Part shown: positions 1 through 8,820 of the stretch, one piece after another | Layout: each line of letters opens with the position of its first letter | Position numbering within the stretch: position 1 is the stretch's first letter | Origin: CALBZG01 sp964486295 | GTDB lineage: Bacteria > Bacillota > Clostridia > Peptostreptococcales > Anaerovoracaceae | Reading direction: 5' to 3' | Assembly (NCBI GenBank): GCA_964486295.1 | Contig: CAZAMF010000001.1 | Span: 269,627 to 333,626 of the forward strand | Length of the DNA stretch: 64,000 nt | Notes under the pieces: model-generated | The model's input: the letters and a program-made list of their open reading frames with translations, nothing else | Told to the model about the DNA's origin: nothing | Databases searched by the model: none | Position numbers and translations under genes: made by a program

Positions 1-1
1 A

Positions 2-394
2 GGCTGGGCCGGAACCGTACAGGAAATCACACTCAAGGTTTTTAGGCACCTGATCCGCGCCGAAGACTGCGATCCCGGCTCTTTCAGAGTCTATATCGGA
101 CCGGCCATCAGCCAGAAGCGCTTTGAGGTCGATGGGGACGTGGTTGAAAAATATATGGCGCTGGGTTATGCGGAGGAGTTTATCTCTTACAACAGCGAAA
201 CCAACAAGTACCATATCGACAATCAGCTCACTGTAATAAAACAATGCGAATTGGCGGGGATCGACTCGGCCGCAATATTTGTTGACCGGACGTGCACGTT
301 CGACAGTCCGGACGGGTTTTCGTACCGGCGGGACAAGGGGACCGGAAGGCACATGAATTTTATACTGAAGAAAATCGGGTCAGGTGAGGAGTAG
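2..394 (+). CDS. pgeF: PgeF/YfiH-like laccase-domain protein, C-terminal part
   Basis: The frame is open from the window edge, so the N-terminus lies upstream. The visible 130 residues match the C-terminal half of the multicopper-polyphenol-oxidase-like (laccase-domain) family, called peptidoglycan editing factor PgeF in E. coli, where it cleaves wrongly incorporated residues from cell-wall precursors. Supporting signatures are GWAGTV at the edge (the family's H-x-GW-x-GT block), IGPAISQ, and FSYRRDKGTGRH near the end, which closely matches the FFSYRRD-TGR end of the family. The stop lies 4 bases before the next gene's ATG, and that gene's SD lies inside this one, so translation is probably coupled. 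Confidence 0.8.
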   Translation, partial: GWAGTVQEITLKVFRHLIRAEDCDPGSFRVYIGPAISQKRFEVDGDVVEKYMALGYAEEFISYNSETNKYHIDNQLTVIKQCELAGIDSAAIFVDRTCTFDSPDGFSYRRDKGTGRHMNFILKKIGSGEE

Positions 395-398
395 ATTT

Positions 399-1631
399 AT
401 GACATTGTCTGAAAAGAATTTTTCTGGAGGCAGGGTAGTTGCCGCATGTTTTGTCATCATGTTTGTCATACAGGGAGGGATGCAGACTTTTGCGGTCTTT
501 ATGCCTTCCATTGTTGAAGACACCGGCTTTTCTCTTGCTCAGATCTCGCTGATCTCTTCATTTGCGACTCTGTTTGGATTCCTGGCGAACATGAGCTTCG
601 GGAGGGTTTTAAAAAAATGCGGCCTGAAGGCGACCATCGTAATCGGCATCGTCGCGTACGCTGTTCACTTCTTTTTGTTTGCGGTTGCTCACAGTCTGCT
701 TGTTTTCTATATCGGCGCCTGCATGGGCGGTTTTGTGATAGGCTATTCAACGGCGGCATCCTGCTCCGTGGCAATAACCAACTGGTATGTGAAAAAAAGG
801 GCGACAATGATCAGTGTTGCCTTTTCGGGATCCATGTTTGGAGGCGCTATCATCATGTATCTATTGGGCATCTGCATTGAGACTTTTGGCTGGCGCACCA
901 CCTATATCATACAGGGCGCTTTGCTGGGCGCGGTGGCTCTTTTTATAACATTGTTTGTGCTCATCGATTCTCCCGCAAGGAAAGGGCAGAAACCATATGG
1001 CGCTGATGAAACTGTATCCGTGAAGCCGGTTGCAGAGGATGGCATTTTATTGGCGGAAGCCAAAAAGACTCCGAGCTTTATATTGATCCTTATTGGACTG
1101 CTGCTGGTGGGAGTGGCAACAAATATTGAGAATTATCTTCCTGCGTTTTGGAGAAGTCTGGGATTCAGCGTATCGGAGGCATCCACGATGATGGCGATCT
1201 ATGCGGGCGTTGCCGGTCTCGCATCTCTGGTTCTTGGAAGGATATCGGATAGAATGGGGGCCAAGGCATATGTCCTGGCCAATATCATATTTTTCATGGT
1301 GGGCTCGATCTTCGTTTTACAGATCGGCATTTTAGGAACTGCACCGATGCTTGGCGCACTGATAGTTTTCGCGTTGGGCGGCAAGAAGAATTCCAATTTG
1401 ATGCCGCCGATGGTCACCGTTGAGTGCTTCGGCCGTCGGGATTACAAACAGATCATCGGGTATTTTCAATCAATGCTGCAGCTGGGCATCGCCATTTCAA
1501 ATCCCATCATCAGCAAATTGCAGGCAGTCAACGACGATTACAAACTGCCTTTCTATTGTATGGCCGCCCTGGGCCTCGCTGCCCTGCTGCTGATCCGTAC
1601 TGGCCTCCGCCTAGCCCCGTATAAGCGATAA
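399..1631 (+). CDS. Major facilitator superfamily transporter
   Basis: Integral membrane carrier of 410 residues with about 12 hydrophobic helices in two six-helix bundles separated by a charged loop near residues 195-225. SFGRVLKKCGLKA after helix 2 and LGRISDRMGAKA in the second half are the MFS A-motif and its repeat. The tone is that of the oxalate/formate antiporter-like MFS group, but the substrate cannot be read from sequence. ATG 399 is chosen over the in-frame GTG 384 because the SD (AGGTGAGGA, 382-390) sits at the right distance. The gene follows pgeF closely and may share its transcript. Confidence 0.8.
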   Translation: MTLSEKNFSGGRVVAACFVIMFVIQGGMQTFAVFMPSIVEDTGFSLAQISLISSFATLFGFLANMSFGRVLKKCGLKATIVIGIVAYAVHFFLFAVAHSLLVFYIGACMGGFVIGYSTAASCSVAITNWYVKKRATMISVAFSGSMFGGAIIMYLLGICIETFGWRTTYIIQGALLGAVALFITLFVLIDSPARKGQKPYGADETVSVKPVAEDGILLAEAKKTPSFILILIGLLLVGVATNIENYLPAFWRSLGFSVSEASTMMAIYAGVAGLASLVLGRISDRMGAKAYVLANIIFFMVGSIFVLQIGILGTAPMLGALIVFALGGKKNSNLMPPMVTVECFGRRDYKQIIGYFQSMLQLGIAISNPIISKLQAVNDDYKLPFYCMAALGLAALLLIRTGLRLAPYKR

Positions 1632-1701
1632 GGCGGCCGCCATATCAGCCGATCCAATTTACGATATTTCATAATCATATTGGATATGTTACAATGAAAA
1701 A

Positions 1702-3816
1702 ATGAACGGCATAAACAGAAAAATTGAATTAAATAAAGACAAATGCAGCCGTGCGGCGGCTGATATTTTTCTCGAAATCGCCAAGCTGAACGAAGGCGGT
1801 CCGAGGAACGAAGCCATCAGAAAACGCGCTGCCGAAATAAGGGAAATTCTTGAAGACAGAATCAGCTTGAAAGCGGTTCTGTCCTATTTTGATGCTGTCA
1901 TTCTGGAAGGCAGAAATCTTAAAATCAGGGACGTCCTATTCAATTGTAACGGGTTTGAGCAAATTGACCCCGCAACGGTGAAAGGGGCCTATGTTTACAT
2001 GCTGACTGCCGGAGATTTTACTCTGGGAGGCTTTTCGGCAATGGATCAGCTTCTGGCGGATCTGTGGGGGACGGCTTTCACAGACGCCGGTCGACTTGCA
2101 TTAAAGGAGGCTATTGAAGCGGATGCGGCGAATTGGGGATTGAAGATCAGCGACGGCTTCGGCCCCGGTTTCTATGGAATGAAGCTTGAGCAAATGCAGT
2201 CTATTGCAGAATTGGCTTCCAATGAAGCGGTGGATATCGAAGTGAGCGGCGATGGAACACTGAAACCGGAAAAATCTTGCGGGGGCGTGGTTCTTGCGGT
2301 GGAGGATGATTATTGTCTGCTTCAGGGAGAGTGCCTATACTGCAGCGGTAATGAAGCAGGATGCCAATACTGCCTCAATGGCTCAACACGAAGCAGTACC
2401 GAAGCGCCTTTGCAGTGTACGGGAATTTGCGAAAGCTGCCGACGATGCTTTGTGGGTGAAGATGGGGGAACTACTAACGCGAGGAAATCCGGAATGCTGG
2501 AATTCCCGGAGGATTTCGCGCCCGATAAAGACGGAGACGGCCTGGGCATCGCTTTTGATATTGGGACAACTACTATTGCCGGTATGCTTTGGGATCTCAA
2601 AAAGGGCAGTATGCTGGCGGCACAAGCCGTAACCAATCCTCAACGCATCTTCGGAGCGGATGTGATCACCAGGATCGCATATTGCGGCGGCGACCCGGAA
2701 CGACTGACGGAGATCCGGGAGAGAACCATTGACGGCTTGAATGAATTGACAGAGAAGCTTTGTAAATCAACCGGCAGGAACAGCCGGGATATTTCCGCGG
2801 TCACAATCGCAGGGAATACAACGATGTCACATATATTTGCCGGTAAGGATCCGGCAGGCCTGGCATTTTCGCCTTTCAAGCCGGCGTTCGAGGGAGCGTT
2901 GGAGTTGAAGGCATCTGAATGCGGCCTTGCTGTTGGCCCGGCTGCAGGAGTCTTCGTGATGCCCGGTATTGCTGGTCATGTGGGCGGGGACATCACCGCG
3001 GGGGTTTTAGCAACACGCATGCTTAATAAACCGGCAGGAACACTTTTGTTTTTAGATATTGGCACCAACGGGGAAATCGTTCTGACCGATCGAGTAAAGA
3101 CGTTGGCTTGTTCAACAGCTGCCGGCCCTGCGTTTGAAGGAGCAAGTATCAGTTGCGGTACCCGTGCAATCCCAGGCGCAATCGAAAAGGTTAAAATAAC
3201 AGGAGATATTATAAAAGTCGAGACTATTGAAAGCCTGCCTGCCATCGGGATCTGTGGGTCCGGATTGATCGATGCCATTGCTGAAATGCTGAAGGCGGGG
3301 CTGATATCAAACACCGGAAGGCTTTTATCGTCAGAAGAATGGTCAGAAATCCACCCGGACAGCCAACTTGGTCCACGACTACGCAACGGCACAAACGGCA
3401 GAGAATTTTTGCTCGCCGGAGGAGGAGATCCCAAAGAGGTCGTGATCACACAGAAAGATATCCGGGAAGTCCAACTGGCAAAGGGGGCCGTCTCTGCGGG
3501 TATATCCATACTTCTTGGCAAATTGAACATCCTTCCGTGTGAAATAAATAAATTTGTGATAGCCGGAGCCTTCGGCAATTTTATCGATATACAGAATGCA
3601 ATGACCATCGGGCTCCTGCCGGCAGTGGAATTAAACCAGGTCAGCTTCTGCGGCAACGCTGCGGGTGCAGGAGTTTCCATGGTCCTGGTAAGCCGAAAAG
3701 AAAAGCAACTGGTCAAAGAGATTCCCGGACAGATCGAACATGTGGAACTGGCCGATGAACCCGGCTTCCAGGATGTGTACCTGAAGGCTATGGAACTGGT
3801 GGGGGGCTCCTGTTAA
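1702..3816 (+). CDS. RACo-like corrinoid-activation ATPase with fused N-terminal domain
   Basis: 704 residues. Residues ~280-700 form an ASKHA-type ATPase of the DUF4445/RACo family, which uses ATP to drive reduction of inactive Co(II) corrinoid proteins. Markers are AFDIGTTTIAG near 283, LFLDIGTNGEIVL near 450, and AGGGDPKEVVITQKDIREVQLAKGA split over the last third. Classical RACo carries a 2Fe-2S ferredoxin at its N-terminus. Here residues 1-~205 instead resemble the stand-alone MetH-activation-like domains of clostridia (GFGPGFYGM near residue 155), followed by a Cys-rich knot at ~211-252 (CLYC, CQYC, CTGICESCRRC) that could hold one or two Fe-S clusters. No clear SD precedes ATG 1702. 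Likely role, by inference: reductive reactivation of a cobalamin methyltransferase encoded elsewhere. Confidence 0.75.
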   Translation: MNGINRKIELNKDKCSRAAADIFLEIAKLNEGGPRNEAIRKRAAEIREILEDRISLKAVLSYFDAVILEGRNLKIRDVLFNCNGFEQIDPATVKGAYVYMLTAGDFTLGGFSAMDQLLADLWGTAFTDAGRLALKEAIEADAANWGLKISDGFGPGFYGMKLEQMQSIAELASNEAVDIEVSGDGTLKPEKSCGGVVLAVEDDYCLLQGECLYCSGNEAGCQYCLNGSTRSSTEAPLQCTGICESCRRCFVGEDGGTTNARKSGMLEFPEDFAPDKDGDGLGIAFDIGTTTIAGMLWDLKKGSMLAAQAVTNPQRIFGADVITRIAYCGGDPERLTEIRERTIDGLNELTEKLCKSTGRNSRDISAVTIAGNTTMSHIFAGKDPAGLAFSPFKPAFEGALELKASECGLAVGPAAGVFVMPGIAGHVGGDITAGVLATRMLNKPAGTLLFLDIGTNGEIVLTDRVKTLACSTAAGPAFEGASISCGTRAIPGAIEKVKITGDIIKVETIESLPAIGICGSGLIDAIAEMLKAGLISNTGRLLSSEEWSEIHPDSQLGPRLRNGTNGREFLLAGGGDPKEVVITQKDIREVQLAKGAVSAGISILLGKLNILPCEINKFVIAGAFGNFIDIQNAMTIGLLPAVELNQVSFCGNAAGAGVSMVLVSRKEKQLVKEIPGQIEHVELADEPGFQDVYLKAMELVGGSC

Positions 3817-3821
3817 ACATA

Positions 3822-4502
3822 ATGAAATACGGACAAATTATTCAAGGCGAGTTCATATTCAGGCATAACAGATTCTCAGCTGAAGTGCTGATTGACGGGA
3901 ACAGGGAATTCGTTCACGTGAAGAATACAGGAAGGTGCCGCGAACTGCTTTTGCCGGGCACTCCGGTATTGCTGGACAAATCGCCAAATCCAAATCGAAA
4001 AACGGCGTATGACCTGGTAGCTGTATATAAAGGGGACACGCTGATCAACATAGACAGCCAGGCTCCCAATAAAGCTTTTGGGGAATTTCTGAAATCCGGG
4101 AGATTCCTGCCCGCGCTGAAAATGATCAAAGCAGAGGCATCCTACGGGAACTCTAGGCTGGACTTTTATTTTGAAAACGCAAGAGACAGGATCTTTGCAG
4201 AAGTCAAAGGAGTTACTCTGGAGAATAACAGAGTGGCCATGTTTCCGGATGCACCCACAGAGCGGGGCGTCAGACATGTGGAAGAACTTATTAAAGCCAA
4301 AGAAGAAGGCTATGAGGCGTATATCGTTTTTATTATCCAAATGAGCGGGATCAGATATTTTACGCCAAATGATGAGACTCACCCGGCGTTCGGGAACGCA
4401 CTCAGGATGGCAGAAAGCAAAGGCGTCCATGTGATCGCACTGGATTGCTCTGTTGCCGAAAGCAGCATGGAAATCAGAGAGCGTGTTGAAGTGGTTTTGT
4501 AA
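3822..4502 (+). CDS. sfsA: SfsA family protein (DNA/RNA nuclease SfsA)
   Basis: 226 residues, the normal family length. SfsA was named for sugar fermentation stimulation in E. coli and is now viewed as an N-terminal OB-fold nucleic-acid-binding domain joined to a PD-(D/E)XK-like nuclease. Signatures are FVHVKNTGRCRELLLPG near residue 30, the FAEVKGVTL block near 128 (E-V-K of the nuclease core) followed by FPDAPTERGVRHVEEL, and the YIVFIIQM strand. ATG 3822 lies 5 bases after the previous stop, so the two genes are probably co-transcribed. Confidence 0.88.
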   Translation: MKYGQIIQGEFIFRHNRFSAEVLIDGNREFVHVKNTGRCRELLLPGTPVLLDKSPNPNRKTAYDLVAVYKGDTLINIDSQAPNKAFGEFLKSGRFLPALKMIKAEASYGNSRLDFYFENARDRIFAEVKGVTLENNRVAMFPDAPTERGVRHVEELIKAKEEGYEAYIVFIIQMSGIRYFTPNDETHPAFGNALRMAESKGVHVIALDCSVAESSMEIRERVEVVL

Positions 4503-4529
4503 TTTGGATACATCAGGGAGGAAGTTCGA

Positions 4530-5555
4530 TTGATCAGTACTATGAATATTAAAAGTTTTACTAAAAGAATCATTGCGGGGATCATCACGGCTCTCCTAGT
4601 TATAAGCTTTACGGCGATGCCTGCATTCGGTCAGGAAACCATCGGGATTTCGGTTGATGGGAAAGCACTGGCATTTGGAGATACGCTTCCGTTCATTGAT
4701 GCGAATTCGCGGACGATGGTTCCTTTATATATGCTGGCCGGACCTTTGGGGTTAAGTGTTCAATGGGACGGGGAAACCAGGACAGCCATTTTTTCTAAAA
4801 AATATCCCAATGAGAGGTTTTTTTTCTATTTGAATGACGGCGACACGGAGCCCGATTATTTCGTCAGCGGGCAGTCGGCGTTATTTGCCATCGGTTCGAA
4901 GAACACGGTGATCAATTATGAATTATGCCGATTCGGTGCAGCGGAACCGGAATATGTATATACAAAAACAGTAAATATGGACACCACCGCAATCATCAAA
5001 AATAGCAGGACCTACGCACCGGTCAGATATCTGGCAGAATCGTTCCAGTGCAGCGTCAAATGGGACAGCGAGTTGAAATCGGCAGACATCGAAACGGTGG
5101 TCCCGGTCATGCTGAAGCAGGAAAAGGGTTTAGCAGTTCAGGAGATCCGGGATCCTTCAAAGATACCTGAGGAACAGGCGGTTTATGCCCGGGAGGTCAT
5201 CGATCTGGTGAATGCGGAAAGGATCCTTCGAGGCATACCGATGCTCCGCATGGATATTACCGTGATGAAAGCAGCCCAGGCCAGAGCAGTGGAAACAACC
5301 ACGTTATTCTCTCATACAAGGCCGGGCGGACTCTCTTGCTTCACTATATTTGATGAATATGGGATCGCTTTTCACGAAGGCGGAGAAAATCTGGCATACG
5401 GTTACCCGACTCCTGCAGAGCTGGTGTCAGCTTGGATGAATTCTGCAGGGCACCGGGCAAATTTGCTGAATCCGGATTTTACGGTGACCGGTGTCGGCTG
5501 TGCAACGAATAACGAAGGGCTCTATTACTGCGCGGAGCTTTTTATCAGCGAATAA
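4530..5555 (+). CDS. Secreted CAP/SCP-domain protein with copper-amine-oxidase-N-like domain
   Basis: 341 residues. A positively charged N-terminus and a hydrophobic stretch (IIAGIITALLVISFTAM) followed by AFGQE form a signal peptide cut near residue 35. Residues ~38-195 resemble the copper-amine-oxidase N-terminal (stalk-like) domain common in clostridial exported proteins, seen as two beta-rich repeats with MVPLYMLAGPLGLSVQWD and TYAPVRYLAESFQCSVKWD. Residues ~215-341 are a CAP/SCP (PR-1-like) domain with LVNAERILRG, FSHTRPGG, GENLAYG, AWMNSAGHRANLL. CAP proteins are extracellular and their activity is unknown here. Start TTG 4530 has SD GGGAGGAAG 5 bases upstream; ATG 4542 is an alternative. 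Confidence 0.85.
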   Translation: MISTMNIKSFTKRIIAGIITALLVISFTAMPAFGQETIGISVDGKALAFGDTLPFIDANSRTMVPLYMLAGPLGLSVQWDGETRTAIFSKKYPNERFFFYLNDGDTEPDYFVSGQSALFAIGSKNTVINYELCRFGAAEPEYVYTKTVNMDTTAIIKNSRTYAPVRYLAESFQCSVKWDSELKSADIETVVPVMLKQEKGLAVQEIRDPSKIPEEQAVYAREVIDLVNAERILRGIPMLRMDITVMKAAQARAVETTTLFSHTRPGGLSCFTIFDEYGIAFHEGGENLAYGYPTPAELVSAWMNSAGHRANLLNPDFTVTGVGCATNNEGLYYCAELFISE

Positions 5556-5580
5556 TGCGGCGTTTATGCCTATGCGGATC

Positions 5581-5620
5581 AAAGACACATGGAACCCAGC
5601 TATGTGTCTTTCCTTTCTTT
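5581..5620 (+). terminator. Intrinsic terminator after the CAP gene
   Basis: A perfect 10-bp stem, AAAGACACAT (5581-5590) with ATGTGTCTTT (5602-5611), is followed by a T/C-rich tail. It separates the CAP gene from the two-component operon. Confidence 0.8.
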
Positions 5621-5657
5621 AAGAAACTCTTAAGAAACGGCTTTGGTGTTTGTTAAG
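5618..5657 (+). promoter_or_regulatory. TTTAAG direct repeats, candidate response-regulator binding site
   Basis: TTTAAG (5618-5623), CTTAAG (5629-5634) and GTTAAG (5652-5657) lie on the same strand 11 and 23 bases apart, one and two helical turns. OmpR-type regulators bind such head-to-tail half-sites. The array ends 36 bases before the response-regulator start codon, which suggests autoregulation. The assignment is inferred from spacing and position. Confidence 0.5.
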
Positions 5658-5693
5658 ATTTATTCAGTATGATTTGTATCACAGGAGGGATTT

Positions 5694-6380
5694 ATGAATA
5701 TTTTAATTTGTGATGACGACCGGGAAATTGTCAATGCCATTGAAGTGTATTTGAAAAATGAGGGTTACGGAATATTCAAAGCCTATGATGGGATGGAAGC
5801 GCTGGATATCCTGGACCGTGAAGAGATCCACCTGGTCCTCATGGATATCATGATGCCTAAGCTTGACGGGCAGCGGGCCACGATGAAGATCCGGGAAGAA
5901 AAAAACATTCCCATCATTATGCTGTCGGCCAGAAGTGAGGATTACGATAAAATCACCGGACTGAACATGGGAGCGGACGACTATATTACGAAGCCTTTCA
6001 ATCCGCTGGAGCTCATAGCTAGAGTCAAGAGCCAACTCAGAAGGTACACGGATCTCGGCAGCATGCAGATCAAAACTGGCGTATATAAAACAGGTGGACT
6101 GGTGATCGACGATGAAAAAAAGTCCGTAACGCTGGACGGAGAACAAGTGGTTGTGACGCCCATCGAATACGGGATTCTGAAGCTCCTGACGGAGAACGCA
6201 GGCAAGGTGTATTCCATGGAACAAATCTATGAGGCAGTATGGAATGAACCGGCTTTCAATCCTGAAAATACCGTGGCTGTCCATATTAGAAGGATCAGGG
6301 AAAAAATTGAGATCGATCCTAAAAATCCAAGATATTTAAAGGTGGTGTGGGGAATTGGATACAAAATCGAAAAAATATAA
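5694..6380 (+). CDS. OmpR/PhoB-family response regulator (VanR-like)
   Basis: 228 residues. The receiver domain (1-~120) shows the acidic pair DDD at 8-10, the phosphoacceptor Asp51 in LVLMDIMMPKLDG, the conserved Ser/Thr in MLSARSE and Lys in ITKPFNPLEL. Residues ~130-228 are a winged-helix DNA-binding domain ending in VHIRRIREKIE and VWGIGYKIEKI. It is a cytoplasmic transcription factor activated by the histidine kinase encoded next, with which it overlaps by 26 bases. SD AGGAGGG stands before ATG 5694. The regulon is unknown; direct repeats upstream point to autoregulation. Confidence 0.92.
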   Translation: MNILICDDDREIVNAIEVYLKNEGYGIFKAYDGMEALDILDREEIHLVLMDIMMPKLDGQRATMKIREEKNIPIIMLSARSEDYDKITGLNMGADDYITKPFNPLELIARVKSQLRRYTDLGSMQIKTGVYKTGGLVIDDEKKSVTLDGEQVVVTPIEYGILKLLTENAGKVYSMEQIYEAVWNEPAFNPENTVAVHIRRIREKIEIDPKNPRYLKVVWGIGYKIEKI

Positions 6381-8082
6381 ACCGTTCAACAGGGGTGCGT
6401 ATAATTTAATGTTTACTGTCTGTGTTTTCAGCTTTCTCGCTTTTTTAGCCGGTATGATCGGGTGGGCGACGATTATTAATCTCACTGGTGGATCTGCATG
6501 GTCGCCTTGGGAAATCATTTTCCCCAACAACTATAACGGAAACGGGGACTGGATCATCGCTTCAAATTATTATGGCTTGGATAACATCCGGTTCTATCTA
6601 ATCGCATTTGCGGCTTTGATGGTGGCAGGTGGTTTGCTGGCCTTGGGCTCGTTTATTTACCTGTGCGTTTCTGCTGGGGAGAGAGATGAAGAAGGTCTTA
6701 TCAAACTGAAAGGGATCGACAACTGGTTTACGGAATTCCAGTTGTTTATCGCATTGGGTTTGTTCTTCTTTTGCGGTACGTTCTTTCTCCGATTCGGATA
6801 TGCTTTTGTAAACAATTGCATTTCGGGCGGATATCTCTTCGGGACCGACGGCGTGCTTTCGGCCGCATTGGCCGGAGTGTTTGGATTGACCGGCGGCTTT
6901 CTGGGTCTTTGGTTCATCATGGCCATGGTCAGAAAGATCAAGGCCGGGAGATTCATTAAGAATTCATTTACAGCCACATTCATCATGTATATATACAGGG
7001 TGCTTTTCAAAAGCGGCAGCACTATGCAGAAGGTTGTTTTAGCGGCGCTTGTCGTTTGTGTTTTATCTGCAACTGTTTTTATGGCTCCTGTTGTGTTTGT
7101 TGTGCTCCTGGTATTTGCACCGAAATTTGTGAAAAAGTATGATGAGATCCGTAAAGGCATTGACGAAGTGAAGAGCGGGAACCTGGATTACAAGATTCCT
7201 CTGGAACCCGGCAAAAACGGTGAGCTTGATGAAATAGCCAGGGATATCAATCAGATCTCCGAAGTCGCCAGCGTAGCTGTTCAGAATGAAATTAAAAATC
7301 AGCGGATGAAAACCGAGTTGATATCCAATGTTTCCCATGACCTGAAAACACCGCTTACCTCCATGGTAACCTATATCGACCTGCTGAAAAAAGAGGGATT
7401 AAGCAGCGAACATGCCACGGAATATCTTGCCGTGCTGGATCAGAAAACTCAGAGGCTTTGTCAGCTTACCGATGATTTATTTGAAGCGGCAAAGGCGGCA
7501 AGCGGAGCATTGCCGGTCCATTTGGAGAAAGTTGAAATGGTTTCCCTGGTCAATCAGGGACTTGGCGAGCTGGACCAGCGGATAAAAGAATCAGGCCTTG
7601 AGTTCATCCTGAATAAGAAAAAGGAAAAATACTACGTCTGGGCCGATGGGCAGCTGATGTGGAGAGTCATCGAAAATATTTTGAGCAATGTGCTGAAGTA
7701 TGCGCAACCCGATACCAGGGTGTATATCGATCTCAGGGAGCAAGGGAATACCGCTCTGAAAGAACCGACCATGGTCATTATGGAAGTGAAAAATGTATCC
7801 CGCCAGGCACTGAACATGGATCCTGACGAGTTGATGGAACGATTCAAACGGGGGGACGAATCGAGAAGCACGGAAGGAAGCGGCCTGGGGCTTGCCATCG
7901 CCAACGATCTGATCAAACTTCAGAAAGGCCTCTTCGAAATCAAAATCGATGGAGATCTATTTAAAAGCATCATTGTTCTGAACCGTTATAGCGAATTGCA
8001 AAGCGAACCGGCGCATCAGGAAAGCGAACCTGACACAGCCGTTGAAATAAAAGAAGAACCGGCTGCTTCAGAAATTCAATAA
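6355..8082 (+). CDS. Membrane sensor histidine kinase (VanS-like)
   Basis: 575 residues. The N-terminal ~260 residues carry several hydrophobic helices (near 15-38, 82-105, 130-152, 165-190, 225-255) with short extracytoplasmic loops. A HAMP-like segment (IRKGIDEVKSGNLDYKIPL) leads to the HisKA domain with phosphoacceptor His327 in SNVSHDLKTPLTSM. The ATPase domain shows the N box in ENILSNVLKYA and the G box in EGSGLGLAIANDL. The C-terminal 40 residues are a Glu/Pro-rich tail. Start TTG 6355 lies inside the regulator gene, so translation is coupled. The stop abuts the stop of the convergent gene with no spacer. The signal is unknown. Confidence 0.9.
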   Translation: MDTKSKKYKPFNRGAYNLMFTVCVFSFLAFLAGMIGWATIINLTGGSAWSPWEIIFPNNYNGNGDWIIASNYYGLDNIRFYLIAFAALMVAGGLLALGSFIYLCVSAGERDEEGLIKLKGIDNWFTEFQLFIALGLFFFCGTFFLRFGYAFVNNCISGGYLFGTDGVLSAALAGVFGLTGGFLGLWFIMAMVRKIKAGRFIKNSFTATFIMYIYRVLFKSGSTMQKVVLAALVVCVLSATVFMAPVVFVVLLVFAPKFVKKYDEIRKGIDEVKSGNLDYKIPLEPGKNGELDEIARDINQISEVASVAVQNEIKNQRMKTELISNVSHDLKTPLTSMVTYIDLLKKEGLSSEHATEYLAVLDQKTQRLCQLTDDLFEAAKAASGALPVHLEKVEMVSLVNQGLGELDQRIKESGLEFILNKKKEKYYVWADGQLMWRVIENILSNVLKYAQPDTRVYIDLREQGNTALKEPTMVIMEVKNVSRQALNMDPDELMERFKRGDESRSTEGSGLGLAIANDLIKLQKGLFEIKIDGDLFKSIIVLNRYSELQSEPAHQESEPDTAVEIKEEPAASEIQ

Positions 8083-8820
8083 TCATTTCATTTCGGTCAG
8101 GTTCTTCCAGTAGCGTACCGGCATGAGGGTCTTTTGACACCTCGGATTGGTACGCTCTTTTATTGCTATGGTTTCGAAATACATTTTCCAGAGACGCCTG
8201 AAGTTCTCCTCTCCGGATGACAGCCCCGGTAAATCCTCATCGGTGAATTGCGTCATGACCCATTGCCCGTTGCTGGAGATCACCGCTTTGTTCCGGCGCA
8301 AGTCATGGATGATAAATGATTCATTTTTCAAGCGGTCTGCGAAATGATCGGCAAGAAACTCGATGACATCGTGGTCCGGCTCAATGGGAGAATAAAGTAC
8401 ATGATTTCCCAGAGCTGAAAATCTGATCAGCCCGGAAAGACGGTTGATTTCTCTGGAAACTTTGATTTCGGCTTCCTGAACATCATATACGATGGGATTG
8501 CCATGCAGCGAGCTGGTGGCATAACCAAATTTGAAGCCAAGAATTAGGTAATTCATTAGCTTGGTCTCTTTATCATCTACCGAGGAAAGAAATACGCGGT
8601 ACACTCGTTTTAAATCAAAATCGGAAATTTTTGAGCGTATGGCATCGTATACCAAGGATGCTTTATCGTGATCAGTAATAATTTCAAAAGGATCGGACAG
8701 AATAGAGGCTTGATATTGATCGCGCCTGTAGATCCCGGAGGCTTTCTCATGATAATAGTGGGCATGTATGCAGGTCAGAAACCCTTCAAAAGTGCCGTCA
8801 TAAAGATAATCCTTCATCAT
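8083..8820 (-). CDS. TIGR03915-type putative DNA metabolism protein (DUF4130)
   Basis: 245 residues. From memory of the family, this is the partner that almost always accompanies the TIGR03916 radical SAM protein, and in other lineages the same domain is fused to a uracil-DNA-glycosylase-like domain. Features seen are the N-terminal LYDGTFEGFLTCIHAHYY, a central KFGYATSSLHGNPIVYDVQ, and near the C-terminus TQFTDEDLPGLSSGEENFRRLWKMYFETIAIKERTNPRCQ, given here only as landmarks. Its ATG overlaps the upstream radical SAM stop by 4 bases (ATGA type), a strong sign of joint function. The activity is not established; a DNA repair or modification role is inferred from the partnership and the SOS-like box upstream. 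Confidence 0.85.
   Translation of the reverse strand: MMKDYLYDGTFEGFLTCIHAHYYHEKASGIYRRDQYQASILSDPFEIITDHDKASLVYDAIRSKISDFDLKRVYRVFLSSVDDKETKLMNYLILGFKFGYATSSLHGNPIVYDVQEAEIKVSREINRLSGLIRFSALGNHVLYSPIEPDHDVIEFLADHFADRLKNESFIIHDLRRNKAVISSNGQWVMTQFTDEDLPGLSSGEENFRRLWKMYFETIAIKERTNPRCQKTLMPVRYWKNLTEMK

Noticed and set aside
2976..3716. 246-residue minus-strand ORF within the RACo-like gene
   Set aside because: Antisense shadow of a conserved ATPase domain, no SD and no recognisable domains.
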